Made by a program: the position numbers and the translations under genes. A stretch of DNA of 64,000 nt, taken from Postechiella marina. GTDB lineage: Bacteria; Bacteroidota; Bacteroidia; Flavobacteriales; Flavobacteriaceae. The notes under the pieces are model-generated. The model ran no database searches, was not told the DNA's origin, and was given only the letters and a program-made list of their open reading frames with translations. Where the stretch lies: the NCBI RefSeq assembly GCF_039538365.1, contig NZ_BAABCA010000003.1:372001-436000 (forward strand), in the 5' to 3' direction. Below are positions 1-7,671 of this stretch, one piece after another; the stretch's first letter is position 1, and each line of letters begins with the position of its first letter.

Positions 1-1089
1 GTTTACGAACGTGATGGTGTATTAGTTCCAGAATTTTCAAGCGATATTCAATTAAAACGTTCTATACATTCTGGCTACGTACAATTAACAGGAAAGAAAA
101 ATAAATGGGATTATGCTGCTGGTGCACGTGTAGAATCTATGGACAGAGAGTATACAGAGTCTTTAAAAAGTGAAACAACACCTAATGTTTACCAATACGA
201 TTTTGTAAAATTATTCCCTTCTGCTTCTGTTCAATATGAAGTTAACGAAAAAACCAATATTAAAGCTGCTTATAGTAAACGTGTAGAGCGTACTACAACT
301 TTAAAAATGAATAGTTTTGCTGAACGTGAGCACTCTGAAGTTTTTGAACAAGGTGATAATAGTTTATTACCAGAATTTATCGATTTAGTAGAACTTGGTA
401 TTACTAAAAGAATAAAAGGAGGAAACTCTGTTTATGCTACAGCTTATTTTAGACATGTAGATAATGTTATAAATCGAGTAAACACCTTAGCTTACGAAAC
501 CAATGGTGCTGTTATAGATAGTGTTATAAACCGTGTATACTCTAACGTAGGAAAAAGTAATTCTATTGGTTTAGAGTTTGGTGCTACCATTAAGCCAACA
601 AAAAACTGGACTAACGTTATTGGCGCAAACATTTACAATTACGATATAGATGGTGCGCTAAACTTTAACCATAGAGATGGCATTAGTAGAAGTTACGATA
701 TCAATTCTAAATCTACTATTTACTCTATTAATTTAAACTCAACCTATTCGTTTTGGGAAAATGCCTCTTTACAATTTACGTTTAATTATTTATCTGATAG
801 AGTTACTGCTATGGGCGAAGATTCTAGATTTTACTCGCCTAATTTGGCTTTTAGAAAAACCTTTCTCGATAATCGTTTAACAGCGACACTACAATGGCAA
901 AACATAGATATGGGCATGCTTAAAACTAACGAGCAGCGCATTACAACCGCTAGAACAGACCAGTTTTACACCACTACAAATTATAGATACGAAGTCGACA
1001 TGGTATCATTAAACCTGTCGTATACCTTTAATACAGTAAAAAACAAATCGAAATTTATTGATAGTGAATTTGGTAAAAAAGAGTTTTAG
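1..1089 (+). CDS. TonB-dependent receptor / outer-membrane beta-barrel protein, C-terminal part
   Basis: The frame is open from base 1, so the gene starts upstream of the window; the internal ATG at 139 is not the start. The visible part is about 362 residues of alternating aromatic and polar beta-strands. A segment of the type YSKRVERTTTLKMNSFAE followed by GDNSLLPEF resembles the barrel of the CarboxypepD_reg/OMP_b-brl_3 receptors common in Bacteroidota, where the motif is usually YSRRI.RP...GNP.L.PE. It should sit in the outer membrane. The substrate cannot be told because the plug domain is missing. A Rho-independent terminator follows. Family assignment is fairly sure, specificity unknown. 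Confidence 0.75.
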   Translation, partial: VYERDGVLVPEFSSDIQLKRSIHSGYVQLTGKKNKWDYAAGARVESMDREYTESLKSETTPNVYQYDFVKLFPSASVQYEVNEKTNIKAAYSKRVERTTTLKMNSFAEREHSEVFEQGDNSLLPEFIDLVELGITKRIKGGNSVYATAYFRHVDNVINRVNTLAYETNGAVIDSVINRVYSNVGKSNSIGLEFGATIKPTKNWTNVIGANIYNYDIDGALNFNHRDGISRSYDINSKSTIYSINLNSTYSFWENASLQFTFNYLSDRVTAMGEDSRFYSPNLAFRKTFLDNRLTATLQWQNIDMGMLKTNEQRITTARTDQFYTTTNYRYEVDMVSLNLSYTFNTVKNKSKFIDSEFGKKEF

Positions 1090-1138
1090 TTAGTAGTTAG
1101 TAAATACCCTATTCTTAAAATAAATATTAAGAATTAAT

Positions 1139-1170
1139 AAAAGGCAGTCATTTTCATGGCTGTCTTTTTT
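1139..1170 (+). terminator. Rho-independent terminator of the receptor gene
   Basis: Stem AAAGGCAG / CTGTCTTT (one G-T wobble) extended by CAT/ATG around a TTTC loop, followed by a T run. It lies 50 bases after the receptor stop. Confidence 0.75.
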
Positions 1171-1381
1171 GTTTACCTATAAGTAGTAATAGCATAAAAT
1201 TTCTAGTATTAAACACTAGTATAAACTATAGAAAAACTTAAACTATAAGGCTTTTAATAACGATTTAGAAGGATTGGTTATAGCTATTTTAACGCCTTTA
1301 AAAAATCTAGAGTATAAGAGTAAACTAGAAATAAAAACATTTAAAACGAACTTATTTATAAATGTGGTATGGATTAAAAAC
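1171..1381. other. Intergenic stretch with no recognised feature
   Basis: AT-rich DNA between two terminators. A short plus-strand frame (TTG at 1274) runs through the pit terminator and into antisense pit sequence, so it is not credible. I see no gene, RNA or repeat here. Confidence 0.5.
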
Positions 1382-1414
1382 AAAAAGGGGCGAAATTCAA
1401 TTTCGCCCCTTTTT
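1382..1414 (-). terminator. Strong terminator of the phosphate transporter gene
   Basis: A perfect 15-bp stem, AAAAAGGGGCGAAAT / ATTTCGCCCCTTTTT with a TCA loop, lies 17 bases past the pit stop codon. It is symmetrical, with T runs on both strands, so it could stop transcription in both directions. Confidence 0.85.
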
Positions 1415-1431
1415 ATAATACATTATTACCT

Positions 1432-3777
1432 TTACTCTTCTTCTCCGTGCGATGACGTAGGAATTGTTGCTGGCTCAATAGAAGCATCATGAGCATTATG
1501 ATACTCTTCTAAAAGATTCATTGTTGCAACAAGTAAATCTTTAGTTTCTAATAAAACTCCAAAATAAAGTGTTGTATTTTTAGGACTAGACTCTTCTGTT
1601 CTGGTACGTTTAACTTGCTTTTGAATTTTTTCTGTTAACAAGCCAAAAACTTCACTTTTATTATTTAAAATACCTCCAATTTTCTCAAAAGACTTAGAAC
1701 TAAAAACTTCATTTGTTTCATCAAATAACTTCTCTATAGATAAATCTACTTCTTTAAGCTCTTTAATTTGATTAAATTTTAATTTCTTGTGATTATTATT
1801 AATGTGCTTATGACTTACTTTAGATATATACTCTAACGACTGTGTCATATCTTGTAAATATCCTAAAACACTAATGTAAAAATCACTAGCCCCAACACTT
1901 GACTCGTCTAAATTTTTAATAAAATAGAAAATATTATCTCTTAAATCTTCAACCTCTTCACTTAACTTATCTACTTGTTTTTTATTCTTTTTAAGCGATA
2001 ATAAATCTTGTTTTGCGAGTCCCTTAATAGCATTAGAATAAATTTTAGAACCTCTATTAACCACATTAGCTATGTTACCTGCACTCTCTTGAATAACACC
2101 TTGCACAGAACTGCTTTCTGCTTTTATTAAACTATCTTCTGCTTTTACCTCTTTAGATTTTTTATTGTGCATTACTGTGCTTCGTATTAACAAAACAAAC
2201 GCTGCTAACAATAACACCGGAAACATAATTGTTAAATTTAGGTTTAATAAGTAAGCCACCAGCGCTGCAGCACAAAACGCGCTAAACGCAGTAAAAAACC
2301 AACCTCCTATTACATTTATAACTCCTGCCACTCTATATACAGCACTTTCTGCTCCCCAAGCCCTATCTGCAAGAGAAGACCCCATAGTTACCATAAAAGT
2401 AACATATGTAGTAGATAGAGGTAACTTATAAGATGTAGCTATAGAAATTAAAACAGCTGCGACCATTAAATTTACAGCAGCTCTTACCATATCGAAAGCA
2501 GGCATATCTTTTACCTTATCTTTACTAAGGTCTATAGCTGGAGCTACGAATTGCTTATCGATTTTTGCTTGCACTGATGCAGGAATAATATAAGAAAAGC
2601 TATCAGACATCATCACAGCAAACCTTACAAAACCACGAGAAAGTCCATTAGGTTGAAACCTTTCTTTTGTTTCGCTTTGGCTCGCCAAATCGATAGAAGT
2701 TTTAACAACCTTTTTCGCTTTAGTAGAAAACCACAATGTTAAAACCATAATCATACCTGCTATTAATAACAAAAAGTTATTGGTTGGTACCTTCGCAGCC
2801 AATATATCCATAGGAAACTCTGTAGCTGCAACTCCAGAAGCAGACCAAGCTAAAAAAGCATTATAAGCAGCAACAGGCACACCTATAAAATTTACTAAAT
2901 CGTTACCAGAAAAAGCTAACGCTAAAGCAAAGGTGCCTACTATAATTATTAATCTATAAATATTTGCTTTTACAAATGCAATAAAGATGTAAGACAGTAA
3001 AGACCAAAACAAGAAACACCCGGTAACAATATATAACACTTGTGTTTCTAAAAAGTTAGACATAGTTCCACCACCTAAAATATCGAAAGATTCATTGGCA
3101 TAAGAAGTTCCTTTTAAACCTTTCATAAAAATAAAATATGTAATAGCAGTTAGAGCAAAACCCCCAAATAATGCGCCTACATGAGGCTTTTTTTCTTGAA
3201 AATTATATGACAACAAAACTCTTGAAATCCACTGTACTAATGCTCCAATAGAAAATGCAATTACTACAGAGAGAAGAATTCCGAAAATAATTTGAGTTGC
3301 TTTTGATGTATTAATATAATTTATAACATCTGTAAAGCCACCTCCTTCTGCACTTATTTTTACTAAAGCTATTGCAACAGCTGCACCAAGTAATTCAAAA
3401 ACAATAGAAACCGTTGTAGAAGTTGGCATACCAATAGAGTTAAAGAAATCTAGCAGTAATATATCGGTTATCATTACCGCCATGAAAATTATCATGATTT
3501 CGTTAAACATAAACTCGCTAGGGTTAAAAATACCTTTTCTAGCAACCTCCATCATTCCGCTAGAAAACACTGCACCAACAGCAACACCTACACTAGCAAC
3601 AATCATTACTGTTTTAAACGAAATAGCTTTGGAACCAATAGCTGAATTTAAAAAGTTTACAGCATCGTTACTAACACCAACTACCAAATCGGCAATTGCT
3701 AATATAGCCAAAGCTATAATCATGTATAAATAAATATTATCCATAGGGTTTAATTGTAATAAGTCTGCAAATATCAT
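1432..3777 (-). CDS. pit: PiT-family inorganic phosphate transporter with PhoU-like cytosolic tail
   Basis: A 781-residue inner-membrane Pi permease (PHO4/PiT family, cation-coupled). Both inverted-repeat signatures are visible: GVSNDAVN at residues 34-41 and GNDLVN at 291-296, plus GMPTSTT at 116-122. About twelve hydrophobic segments span residues 15-535. From about 537 to the end there is a soluble, helical, charged domain of some 245 residues, like the PhoU-type tail of the long Bacteroidota PiT proteins; simple PiT proteins are about 330-500 residues. The start could instead be Met12 (base 3744), which lies just before the first membrane helix. It is monocistronic with its own terminator. 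Phosphate supply would fit the nuclease/phosphatase locus downstream, but that link is inference. Confidence 0.88.
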   Translation of the reverse strand: MIFADLLQLNPMDNIYLYMIIALAILAIADLVVGVSNDAVNFLNSAIGSKAISFKTVMIVASVGVAVGAVFSSGMMEVARKGIFNPSEFMFNEIMIIFMAVMITDILLLDFFNSIGMPTSTTVSIVFELLGAAVAIALVKISAEGGGFTDVINYINTSKATQIIFGILLSVVIAFSIGALVQWISRVLLSYNFQEKKPHVGALFGGFALTAITYFIFMKGLKGTSYANESFDILGGGTMSNFLETQVLYIVTGCFLFWSLLSYIFIAFVKANIYRLIIIVGTFALALAFSGNDLVNFIGVPVAAYNAFLAWSASGVAATEFPMDILAAKVPTNNFLLLIAGMIMVLTLWFSTKAKKVVKTSIDLASQSETKERFQPNGLSRGFVRFAVMMSDSFSYIIPASVQAKIDKQFVAPAIDLSKDKVKDMPAFDMVRAAVNLMVAAVLISIATSYKLPLSTTYVTFMVTMGSSLADRAWGAESAVYRVAGVINVIGGWFFTAFSAFCAAALVAYLLNLNLTIMFPVLLLAAFVLLIRSTVMHNKKSKEVKAEDSLIKAESSSVQGVIQESAGNIANVVNRGSKIYSNAIKGLAKQDLLSLKKNKKQVDKLSEEVEDLRDNIFYFIKNLDESSVGASDFYISVLGYLQDMTQSLEYISKVSHKHINNNHKKLKFNQIKELKEVDLSIEKLFDETNEVFSSKSFEKIGGILNNKSEVFGLLTEKIQKQVKRTRTEESSPKNTTLYFGVLLETKDLLVATMNLLEEYHNAHDASIEPATIPTSSHGEEE

Positions 3778-3830
3778 ATCTATAAACCATTAGTGTGTTA
3801 TGTAAATGTTATATTCTTGCACTACACAAG

Positions 3831-3863
3831 CAAAGATTGGCTAATCTTAAAAAACCTATACAA
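3831..3863 (-). promoter_or_regulatory. Possible pit promoter with overlapping inverted repeat
   Basis: On the minus strand, TTG (3863-3861) is followed after 22 bases by AATCTTTG (3838-3831), one mismatch from the TAnnTTTG -7 box. The inverted repeat AAGATT-N4-AATCTT (3833-3848) overlaps the -7 box and could be an operator. Weak evidence. Confidence 0.3.
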
Positions 3864-4034
3864 GCCCAATAAAAACGTAGCGTAAGTATTGGTTAGCTTT
3901 TTATTTATTTGCAACAAAATGCCCTGGTCAAACCAAAAAACACATAGTTACCTATAAATTTGCAAATAATAATTATTATTTTACGGTGATAAAGAAAAAA
4001 TGAAACTAATTTTTAAACAAAAACCTATAAAATA

Positions 4035-4068
4035 AAAAAACCTCTCTGTTTCCAGAAAGGTTTTTTTT
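4035..4068 (-). terminator. Terminator of the rplU-rpmA operon
   Basis: Hairpin AACCTCTCTG / CAGAAAGGTT (one mismatch) with a TTTC loop, flanked on the minus strand by a T run, 23 bases past the rpmA stop. Confidence 0.75.
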
Positions 4069-4090
4069 ATCTTTTAAAAAGAAATATTTC

Positions 4091-4351
4091 TTAAGCCTCA
4101 AAAGGCTCTATAGAAACATAAGATTTGTTATCTTTTTTCTTTGTAAATTTTACAACACCATCAACATAAGCGTGTAAAGTGTGATCTTTTGAAGAATATA
4201 CATTCTCACCTGGGTGATGTGTATTTCCTCTTTGTCTTACGATAATATTTCCAGCTAAGGCAGCTTGTCCACCAAAAATCTTTACGCCTAAACGTTTCGA
4301 TTCTGATTCTCTACCATTCTTAGAACTACCTACTCCTTTTTTATGAGCCAT
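4091..4351 (-). CDS. rpmA: 50S ribosomal protein L27
   Basis: 86 residues, the normal length for bL27. The N-terminus MAHKKGVGSSKNGRESESKR, followed by LGVKIFGGQAALAGNIIVRQRG, is the hallmark of the family. There is no cleavable N-terminal extension of the Firmicutes type. The gene is second in an rplU-rpmA operon, 40 bases after rplU, and is followed by a terminator. L27 reaches the peptidyl-transferase centre of the 50S subunit. Confidence 0.97.
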   Translation of the reverse strand: MAHKKGVGSSKNGRESESKRLGVKIFGGQAALAGNIIVRQRGNTHHPGENVYSSKDHTLHAYVDGVVKFTKKKDNKSYVSIEPFEA

Positions 4352-4391
4352 TGTCTTAAGTTTTTATATTGTTAAACTTTAGTGGTTGCTA

Positions 4392-5039
4392 TTAAGCTTT
4401 ACCACCATCTAATTCGTCTTGCCATTTTTTAAGCTCGTCCCATTTACCATCGGCTGCTAATTGAGCTTGTGCAGGCCATGTATCTGTAACATGGTTACCA
4501 CGAACTCCAGCGATAATTTCTGAAATAGCTTCTGGTGTTGCTTTTGCTAAATCTGCAAATGTTGCAATTCCAGCTTCAGTTAATGTCGAAGCAATTTTAG
4601 GGCCGATACCTTCAACTTTTTTTAAGTCATCAGCTTTTCCTGTTGCTTTAGGAGCAGCAGCTTTAGCTTCTACCTTTGGTTCAGCTTTTTTAGTTGCTTT
4701 TTTTGCTGGCGCAGCTTTTTTTGCTCCAGAAGCAGCTATACTTTCAATTACAATTTCTGTTAAAGCTTGACGGTGACCATTTTTAACACGGTAACCTTTA
4801 CGTCTTTTCTTTTTGAAAACTATAACTTTATCACCTTTAAGGTGTTTTAAGACTTTTGCTCCTACTTGAGCTCCGTCTATAGCCGGGGCGCCTACAGTTA
4901 CATTGTCACCATCTGCTAAAAGAAGAACATTATCAAAAGCAACTTGCTTTCCTTCTTCAGTTTGTAAACGGTTAACAAAAACTTTTTGGTCTTTAACAAC
5001 TTTAAATTGTTGCCCTGCTATCTCTACAATTGCGTACAT
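4392..5039 (-). CDS. rplU: 50S ribosomal protein L21 fused to a C-terminal helix-hairpin-helix domain
   Basis: Residues 1 to about 103 are bL21 (start MYAIVEIAGQQFKV; KKKRRKGYRVKNGHRQ near 77-91). Typical L21 is about 103 residues, but this one has 215. An Ala/Lys/Pro-rich linker (about 105-136) leads to a helix-hairpin-helix-like domain with DDLKKVEGIGPKIASTL (138-154) and a Trp-rich end. This kind of extension is, as far as I recall, common in Flavobacteriia; its job on the ribosome is unknown to me. First gene of the operon with rpmA, with a good promoter upstream. Confidence 0.95.
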   Translation of the reverse strand: MYAIVEIAGQQFKVVKDQKVFVNRLQTEEGKQVAFDNVLLLADGDNVTVGAPAIDGAQVGAKVLKHLKGDKVIVFKKKRRKGYRVKNGHRQALTEIVIESIAASGAKKAAPAKKATKKAEPKVEAKAAAPKATGKADDLKKVEGIGPKIASTLTEAGIATFADLAKATPEAISEIIAGVRGNHVTDTWPAQAQLAADGKWDELKKWQDELDGGKA

Positions 5040-5102
5040 AGCGTAACGTTTTTATTAATTAAATTTGATTAAAAATTCGCTTTCTTCCTCAGAAAACGGA
5101 TG

Positions 5103-5133
5103 CAAATATACTGCTAATTAATTAAACTACAAA
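5103..5133 (-). promoter_or_regulatory. Bacteroidota-type promoter for rplU-rpmA
   Basis: Minus strand: TTTG (5133-5130), a 19-base spacer, then TATATTTG (5110-5103). This matches the TTTG / TAnnTTTG consensus of the Bacteroidota housekeeping sigma factor and gives a leader of about 55-60 bases before the rplU ATG. Confidence 0.6.
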
Positions 5134-5389
5134 CGTTTTATATGTTTTGAACAATATTTTTAATGCTTTTTTTAATCTTAATTATAATACAACCTACCTT
5201 CTCAAGACTTTAAACAGCAAAATAACTTTATAGTTATTGCAATAACCTGGCATTAACATTATAAATATCGTTCCAACTTTATGATTAAAAACATTTTACG
5301 TTATTTTTTTAATTAATAACACTTATCAGGGTAGGTCTTTTTAACACTAAACTGTTTTAGTTATAAAAAGTTAATTAATCCCTCTTATT

Positions 5390-5482
5390 ATGAAAAAGCA
5401 CATTCTTAAAGCTCAATTAAAAAAACTGAATAAAATTATAACAGACCTAGCAATAGGAGCTTCTTTAGCATTAAAAAGTTAA
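5390..5482 (+). CDS. Possible 30-residue basic/hydrophobic peptide
   Basis: An ATG-started frame encodes a peptide beginning MKKHILKAQLKKLNKIITDL and ending in an Ala/Leu-rich segment, then TAA. It has a basic amphipathic first half and a more hydrophobic tail. It is the only short frame in the 370-base gap between the rplU promoter and the EamA gene. An A-rich leader precedes the ATG, but I see no clear TAnnTTTG box. No family is recognised. It could be chance. Confidence 0.3.
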   Translation: MKKHILKAQLKKLNKIITDLAIGASLALKS

Positions 5483-5503
5483 GTATTTTGTAAAACATAA
5501 CAA

Positions 5504-5537
5504 AGGCGTTTATTTTTTATTAGCCAAATAAACGCCT
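5504..5537 (-). terminator. Hairpin overlapping the stop codon of the EamA gene
   Basis: Perfect 12-bp inverted repeat AGGCGTTTATTT / AAATAAACGCCT with a 10-base loop. It spans the stop codon at 5510-5512. On the minus strand it is followed by only a weak T-rich tract, so termination is likely but not certain. Confidence 0.5.
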
Positions 5538-6382
5538 AACAAAATAACAATACTCGCTATAACTTGCAAAAAACTAAAAGATTCCCCATCTAAAACACCC
5601 CAAAAAACCGCAATTACCGGCATTAAATAAGTAACCGAAGAGGCAAAAACGGGCGTTGCTATTTGCACTAACTTATTAAATAAAACTTTTGCTATCGCAG
5701 TACCAAATAAAGATAGCACTAATAAATACCCTATAGATCCTGAAAAGTTAGGAGACAAAAACACCTCGTTTGTAAAAAAACCAGAACACAATAAAACTAT
5801 TATAGCAGGAATTATAATAACAGAAAAATTACCAACAGCTATTGTTAAAGCTGCAACATCTTGCAAATAACGCTTTATTATATTTACATTGGCAGCATAC
5901 ATAACAGTTGCCATTATTATAAATATAGCATAGAAGTAATTTTGATCTGTATTTATTACTGCACCACTAGCAATTAGCATCACACTACCCAACAAACCTA
6001 TTACAACCCCTAATATTTGCCAACGCGAAGATTTAATTTTAAAAACAAGTATTCCTAATATTATGGTATTAAGAGGCACCAGAGAGTTTAAAATAGAAGT
6101 TACCGAACTATCTATCTCGGTTTCTGCAAAAGCAAACAAATAAGCAGGAAAAAAGGAACCTAAAAACCCCGAAATAGCTAACCATTTCCATTGTTTAATT
6201 TTAACGGTTTTAATGTTTTTATAACCAGCAATAAACAAAAACAAACCCGTAAAAACAACTCGCAAAGCCCCCAAGTGTATGGGAGACAAGCCTATTAACG
6301 CTTTTTTTATTAAAATAAAAGAGCTTCCCCATATTACAGAAAGCACAATTAAGTAAAGCCACTTAATGTTATTTGGATTCAT
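5510..6382 (-). CDS. EamA-family (DMT superfamily) membrane transporter
   Basis: 290 residues with ten predicted membrane helices in two EamA repeats (about 5-137 and 148-288). The first contains VIWGSSFILIKKAL and SPIHLGALR, typical of the drug/metabolite transporter superfamily. Such proteins export amino acids or other small metabolites across the inner membrane; the substrate cannot be read from sequence. The length is usual for the family. It stands alone, divergent from the HMA lipoprotein gene. Confidence 0.85.
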   Translation of the reverse strand: MNPNNIKWLYLIVLSVIWGSSFILIKKALIGLSPIHLGALRVVFTGLFLFIAGYKNIKTVKIKQWKWLAISGFLGSFFPAYLFAFAETEIDSSVTSILNSLVPLNTIILGILVFKIKSSRWQILGVVIGLLGSVMLIASGAVINTDQNYFYAIFIIMATVMYAANVNIIKRYLQDVAALTIAVGNFSVIIIPAIIVLLCSGFFTNEVFLSPNFSGSIGYLLVLSLFGTAIAKVLFNKLVQIATPVFASSVTYLMPVIAVFWGVLDGESFSFLQVIASIVILLGVYLANKK

Positions 6383-6480
6383 TTATTACTTTAAAATTTT
6401 AATGTGATTTAAAAAACACCACCCATATGTTAATAAATAACAAAAGTGTCATTTTTAATATAATAAACAGCAATATTTAG

Positions 6481-6488
6481 TAAATTTG
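6481..6488 (+). promoter_or_regulatory. TAaaTTTG -7 box of the HMA lipoprotein gene
   Basis: TAAATTTG lies 39 bases before the chosen ATG. An alternative TTG start at 6486 falls inside this box, which supports starting at 6528. No clear TTTG -33 element is visible. Confidence 0.4.
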
Positions 6489-6527
6489 TTTTTTAAAATA
6501 AAGAATGTTTATCCCAAATACATTAAT

Positions 6528-7034
6528 ATGAAAACTTTAAAAAACATTTTAAGCCTTACCCTAATATTGGCGTTTGCTTTAAGCTGTAAAAACGAAGCCA
6601 AACCAGAGGTTAAAACTATTGAAGTTGAAACAACAACTGCAGTAAATACTAAAAAACTAGATCCTAATGCAACTTATGCCAAGGCAGAGTTTACTATTGA
6701 TGGCATGACGTGTGCTGTTGGTTGTGCTGCGACTATACAAAAAAAGCTAGGCAAAATGGATGGTGTAAAATCTGCTGTTGTAGATTTTGACAAAAGACTA
6801 GCAATGGTAGAATATAATGAGGCTACTGTTACACCAAGTTCTTTAACAGAAACAGTTACTAAGGTTGCCGATATCTATAAGGTTAAAGACATGAAAACTG
6901 TTGAAGCTTTTTCTACAGAAAAAAAAGAGGAAGCTAAAGTAGATTGCCCAAAAGCATGTTGTAAAGATAAAAAAACAGCTTGCAAAGCAGATTGTAAAAA
7001 AGAAGGCTGTGTATCTAATAAAGAAGCTGCTTAA
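6528..7034 (+). CDS. Heavy-metal-associated (HMA) domain lipoprotein with Cys-rich tail
   Basis: 168 residues from the ATG at 6528, chosen because MKTLKNILSLTLILAFALSC is a complete lipoprotein signal with the acylated Cys at 20. Residues 52-117 form an HMA fold with GMTCAVGCA (Cys62, Cys66). The usual HMA motif is CxxC; here it is CxxxC. The last 30 residues hold six more Cys (140, 144, 145, 152, 156, 161) among Lys residues, which suggests a second metal site. Probably an envelope-anchored copper or other soft-metal binding protein. Transport partners are not adjacent. Related HMA proteins in Bacteroidota often accompany metal efflux systems, so metal homeostasis is an inference. Confidence 0.8.
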   Translation: MKTLKNILSLTLILAFALSCKNEAKPEVKTIEVETTTAVNTKKLDPNATYAKAEFTIDGMTCAVGCAATIQKKLGKMDGVKSAVVDFDKRLAMVEYNEATVTPSSLTETVTKVADIYKVKDMKTVEAFSTEKKEEAKVDCPKACCKDKKTACKADCKKEGCVSNKEAA

Positions 7035-7058
7035 TAAACACAATATATTTTAAATTTT

Positions 7059-7092
7059 TAAAAGCTTTTCCAGATTGGGAAAGCTTTTTTTA
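7059..7092. terminator. Bidirectional terminator between the HMA gene and gldD
   Basis: Stem AAAGCTTTTCC / GGGAAAGCTTT with an AGATT loop and a T run on the plus strand. It overlaps the gldD stop codon (7090-7092) and serves the convergent genes. Confidence 0.7.
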
Positions 7093-7671
7093 TTGCCACT
7101 CAATGGTTTCCATTATGCGTTTCATATCTTTTTGCAGGTAGTTTGCTGCTGGTAAAATAGAATCGTAATTAGGTTTTGCATAAAAGTACAGCGAACCTGT
7201 TAAAAAATGATTAACACTATCTGTAATATGAAACTGAGACTGCGAAGCTACATTTCCCTTTACAACATAATACTTACCAAAAACACGTCGTTTATCATCT
7301 TCAAAAGGAAACACGGGTATTTCGTCTGCCTTAATCATATGTTTTTGTGTTAAGTTTTCTGCGTCGCGAATAAAATCGTTTAAATTCTTTTTATTATTCT
7401 TTACAGCTTTATAGGTTAAAAAAAGAGTGCCTTTTAGTGATGCATACTCAATATTTAGTGCGTAACTTTTGGTTTTACTTTGTATTTGTTTTGATGACAC
7501 TTTGCTTGCCAACTTATTAATATCAAAAGTAAAAGGAACATTTATATTAGATTTTACATACTCTGCCTCTGGATATTCTAATCTTAAATACCCTTTGGGC
7601 TTAGGCACAACATCGTCTTCGCAAGAAAAACAAAAAATTAGTAATAATAAAATTAAGCTATTTTTATACAT
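7090..7671 (-). CDS. gldD: Gliding motility lipoprotein GldD
   Basis: 193 residues. The lipoprotein signal ends in IFCFSC (Cys17), and the mature start carries PKPKGYLRLEYPEAEY, the conserved N-terminal block of GldD. GldD is required for gliding and, through it, for T9SS function in flavobacteria; its exact role is not settled. The ATG overlaps the gldE stop by one base (TAATG), so the two are translationally coupled. Last gene of the mutY-ssb-gldE-gldD run. Confidence 0.92.
   Translation of the reverse strand: MYKNSLILLLLIFCFSCEDDVVPKPKGYLRLEYPEAEYVKSNINVPFTFDINKLASKVSSKQIQSKTKSYALNIEYASLKGTLFLTYKAVKNNKKNLNDFIRDAENLTQKHMIKADEIPVFPFEDDKRRVFGKYYVVKGNVASQSQFHITDSVNHFLTGSLYFYAKPNYDSILPAANYLQKDMKRIMETIEWQ

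Noticed and set aside
1274..1492. Plus-strand frame of 72 codons
   Set aside because: It starts at TTG, crosses the pit terminator and ends antisense to pit. Composition gives no protein-like pattern.
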